From: Actinomycetota bacterium
Lineage (GTDB): Bacteria > Actinomycetota > Actinomycetes > Streptosporangiales > Streptosporangiaceae
Direction of reading: 5' to 3'
Assembly (NCBI GenBank): GCA_027313705.1
Contig: DAHVDE010000041.1
Location: 62,001 to 126,000, forward strand
Length of the DNA: 64,000 nt
In this document: positions 62,408-64,000 of the stretch, piece after piece
How positions within the stretch are numbered: the first letter of the stretch is position 1
Layout: every line of letters starts with the position of its first letter
Notes under the pieces: generated by a model
Seen by the model: the letters and a program-made list of their open reading frames with translations, nothing else
The model's database searches: none
What the model was told of the DNA's origin: nothing
Program-made: the position numbers and the translations under genes

Positions 62408-63601
62408 TCACGAATCGACGTCGTCCCAGTCGAGGTAGCGTTTCTCGCCGCTTTCCAGCCGCTTGATGTCGGCCTGGAACTCCGCCCACGCCTGCTCGTG
62501 GTCGATGCCCATCTTTTCCAGCAGCGGCCGGTAGTCGGCCGAGTGCCAGTGCAACTGGCAGACCTTGTAGGGGTGGGCACCCATCGCGAGCGCGGCGAAC
62601 TGCGCGTCGCTGAGGACGGCGACTCCGACGTTGCGGTCGTGGGCCTTGGCCGCGAACTGGCTCTTGTCCAAGGTGGTGACGCAGCCGGTGTCGTGCGTGA
62701 GCACGACGTCGGGGTCGGCCTCCTCCTTCATCACCTCGATCTTGCGCAGCGTGGCGAAGGACCTGGTGAAGTCGCGCTGCACCAGGATGTGCCTGAATCC
62801 GAAGCCGCAGCAGTCGAACCAGGTCGAGTAGCTGCGCACCTCGGCGCCGAGCGCCTGGGCGAGGCCGGTCACCACCGCGGTCCGCTGGCCGCCGTAGATC
62901 TCCGGGTCGTAAAGCGCGTCACCCTCGACGAGCTTGTAATAGTGGCAGGCGGGATGCACGGTGACGACGACGTTCGACACGTCGCGCACCTGCTTGGCGG
63001 CGATCTCGTGCCGCAGCGCGAAGAACCACTCGGAGTAATGGATGATCTCCTCGGGCAGTACGAGTTGCTTGCCGAGCCTGGCCATGATGCCGCGCACCTC
63101 GGCCCGCAGCTCAGGGTGCCTGATCAGTTCCTCCCTGACCTCCTTGTAGTGGCCGTAGGAGGTGCCGCAGTGAATGAGCGGAAAGTAGCCGGTCTGCTCT
63201 GCCGCGGCGAAGTTGCGCACAGCGACCGCCGCCTGGGCCGCGGCGTTGGACGTCGCGCTTGCGTAGTAGTTCCAGGCCGTGCACGAGGTCTGGTCCTGCG
63301 GGTCGTGGTAGTCGTAGCCGAGCTTGCGCATCACCCAGAAGATGGAGGTGGAATAGCCGGGGATGTGGCCGCACTGGCCGCAGGACTTGTGGTGCCACAG
63401 GTGCGACTTCTGGATCCGCTTCTCGCGGCCGTACTTGGTCGTCATCGCCATGGCCTCGCGGTCCATCTTCTGCACCACGAGCTCGCCCTGCGCCTCGAGC
63501 GCGAGCAGCTCGGCGCGCGGGTCCTCAAGGGCACGGCGGTCAGCGCCGCGCTCGAAGTGCTCTTTCTTCCGAAGCAGGGCCTCTACCGGAATCGTGGTCA
63601 T
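62408..63601 (-). CDS. shdrB1: sHdrB1-like catalytic FeS subunit
   Basis: A 397-residue HdrB-type protein. Cys sites: HHKSCGQCGHIPG (Cys74, Cys77), DQTSCTAW (Cys107), PLIHCGTSYG (Cys145), VVTVHPACHYYKL, STWFDCCGFGFRH and LTHDTGCVTTLDK. These match the CCG-domain pattern (CxnCCx..C) that binds a noncubane-type cluster in HdrB. In sHdr it handles the persulfide or disulfide on lipoate. ATGA overlap with HdrC1 upstream. Confidence 0.85.
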   Translation of the reverse strand: MTTIPVEALLRKKEHFERGADRRALEDPRAELLALEAQGELVVQKMDREAMAMTTKYGREKRIQKSHLWHHKSCGQCGHIPGYSTSIFWVMRKLGYDYHDPQDQTSCTAWNYYASATSNAAAQAAVAVRNFAAAEQTGYFPLIHCGTSYGHYKEVREELIRHPELRAEVRGIMARLGKQLVLPEEIIHYSEWFFALRHEIAAKQVRDVSNVVVTVHPACHYYKLVEGDALYDPEIYGGQRTAVVTGLAQALGAEVRSYSTWFDCCGFGFRHILVQRDFTRSFATLRKIEVMKEEADPDVVLTHDTGCVTTLDKSQFAAKAHDRNVGVAVLSDAQFAALAMGAHPYKVCQLHWHSADYRPLLEKMGIDHEQAWAEFQADIKRLESGEKRYLDWDDVDS

Positions 63602-64000
63602 GGCTCGATCCCTTCCTCTTCAAGGCGCTCCTCCATGACCTCCTGGAGGATGGCGTGCAAGCTGGGGTCGACGCCGGAGATCATGTCCAGGGCGCCGGTG
63701 TGCAGCCAGATCAGGTACAGCTCGATCAGGGTCGAGTCGGCGACCTTCCAGCCTGTGCTCGTGGTGTGCAGGGTCTCCGGCGGCAGTGCGCGCCGCCACA
63801 GGTCCAGGTTGGCCGAGACGTCGGCGGTCTCAGGTCCCCAGTCGGGGAACGCGTCCTGCTGCAGCATGTCCGGTGACACCTGGGTGCCGGTGGACATGAT
63901 CTTGTAGATGATCCGGGAGTAGCCGACCAGCGCTTCCTTGGCCGAGGCGAGGCCGTTGTTGATGGCCACCTCGCGCATGATCGTGATGATCCCGCCCGGG
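63598..64000 (-). CDS. shdrC1: sHdrC1-like ferredoxin subunit (C-terminal part, runs off the right edge)
   Basis: The last ~133 residues of an HdrC-type protein: GGIITIMREVAINNGLASAK, EALVGYSRIIYKIMSTG, VSPDMLQQDAFPDWG and a C-terminal acidic EVMEERLEEEGIEP. This is the helical tail that follows two [4Fe-4S] ferredoxin motifs in HdrC; those lie beyond 64000. It overlaps HdrB1 by ATGA. The operon promoter must be to the right of the window. Confidence 0.8.
   Translation of the reverse strand, partial: PGGIITIMREVAINNGLASAKEALVGYSRIIYKIMSTGTQVSPDMLQQDAFPDWGPETADVSANLDLWRRALPPETLHTTSTGWKVADSTLIELYLIWLHTGALDMISGVDPSLHAILQEVMEERLEEEGIEP

Noticed and set aside
59390-63907. Several long plus-strand frames across the Hdr genes
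   Set aside because: All are complementary to genes with clear FeS or FAD motifs and show no protein-like composition.
59204-64000. Methanogen-type heterodisulfide reductase
   Set aside because: HdrA is short and lacks the extra ferredoxin modules; the partners (LbpA, DsrE3A, LipS1/S2) fit the sulfur-oxidation type.

Overview
The window is high-GC chromosomal DNA of an actinomycete. Evidence: a dnaG-rpoD macromolecular-synthesis pair, a complete phosphatidylinositol-mannoside gene block (thrS-HIT-pgsA-acyltransferase-pimA, with pdxS nearby) in the order known from mycobacteria, an SsgA/SsgB-family cell-division regulator, an EF-G2 paralogue, and GTG starts with ATGA-type overlaps. The SsgB-like gene suggests a sporulating, mycelial lineage; I cannot name the genus.

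Layout. 1-6.2 kb: 5' end of map, a small XRE regulator, a secreted seven-repeat protein, a phosphotransferase, two decayed genes, a VapBC module between two ~0.3 kb direct repeats, tRNA-Asn and a small membrane protein. 6.3-28.4 kb: housekeeping core (rpoD, dnaG, HAD phosphatase, pdxS, the PIM block interrupted by EF-G2, thrS, two tandem L,D-transpeptidases, tRNA-Val, ssgB-like, a class IV aminotransferase, hutH, and a tRNA Gly-Cys-Val cluster with a clear promoter). 28.4-33.7 kb: a decayed mobile island directly downstream of tRNA-Val(GAC) with an integrase fragment, IS701 and ISAs1 remnants, a partition-protein-like fragment, a methyltransferase and a second VapBC. 33.7-39.8 kb: a five-gene overlapping operon of the TerY-P type (vWA, PP2C, protein kinase) plus a DUF4407-like membrane protein and an unknown protein. 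39.8-45.5 kb: gene debris (radical SAM/B12, cysS, SAM-methyltransferase, a maturase-like fragment, IS66) around a coupled XRE-phosphoribosyltransferase-like/inositol-phosphatase-like gene pair. 45.8-48.8 kb: a lipoprotein, an aldo/keto reductase with two operator-like palindromes, and a secreted RCC1-repeat protein.

49.0-64.0 kb (minus strand, running off the right edge) is the most striking region: a 17-gene, almost gapless operon encoding a sulfur-oxidation-type heterodisulfide reductase-like (sHdr) system. In transcription order: HdrC1 (partial), HdrB1, HdrA, a 259-aa unknown, an HdrC2-HdrB2-like fusion, a lipoate ligase-like protein, a lipoate-binding protein (LbpA-like), LipS2-like radical SAM, sLpl(AB)-like ligase, LipS1-like radical SAM, EtfB, EtfA, a membrane Etf:menaquinone-oxidoreductase-like FeS protein (EMO), a small Cys/His-rich protein, two more LbpA-like proteins and a DsrE3A-like sulfurtransferase. 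I infer that DsrE3A delivers sulfane sulfur to lipoate on the LbpAs, sHdr oxidises it, the dedicated ligase/LipS1/LipS2 set makes the cofactor, and EtfAB-EMO passes electrons to menaquinone. Family identities are read from protein motifs; the electron route is inference.
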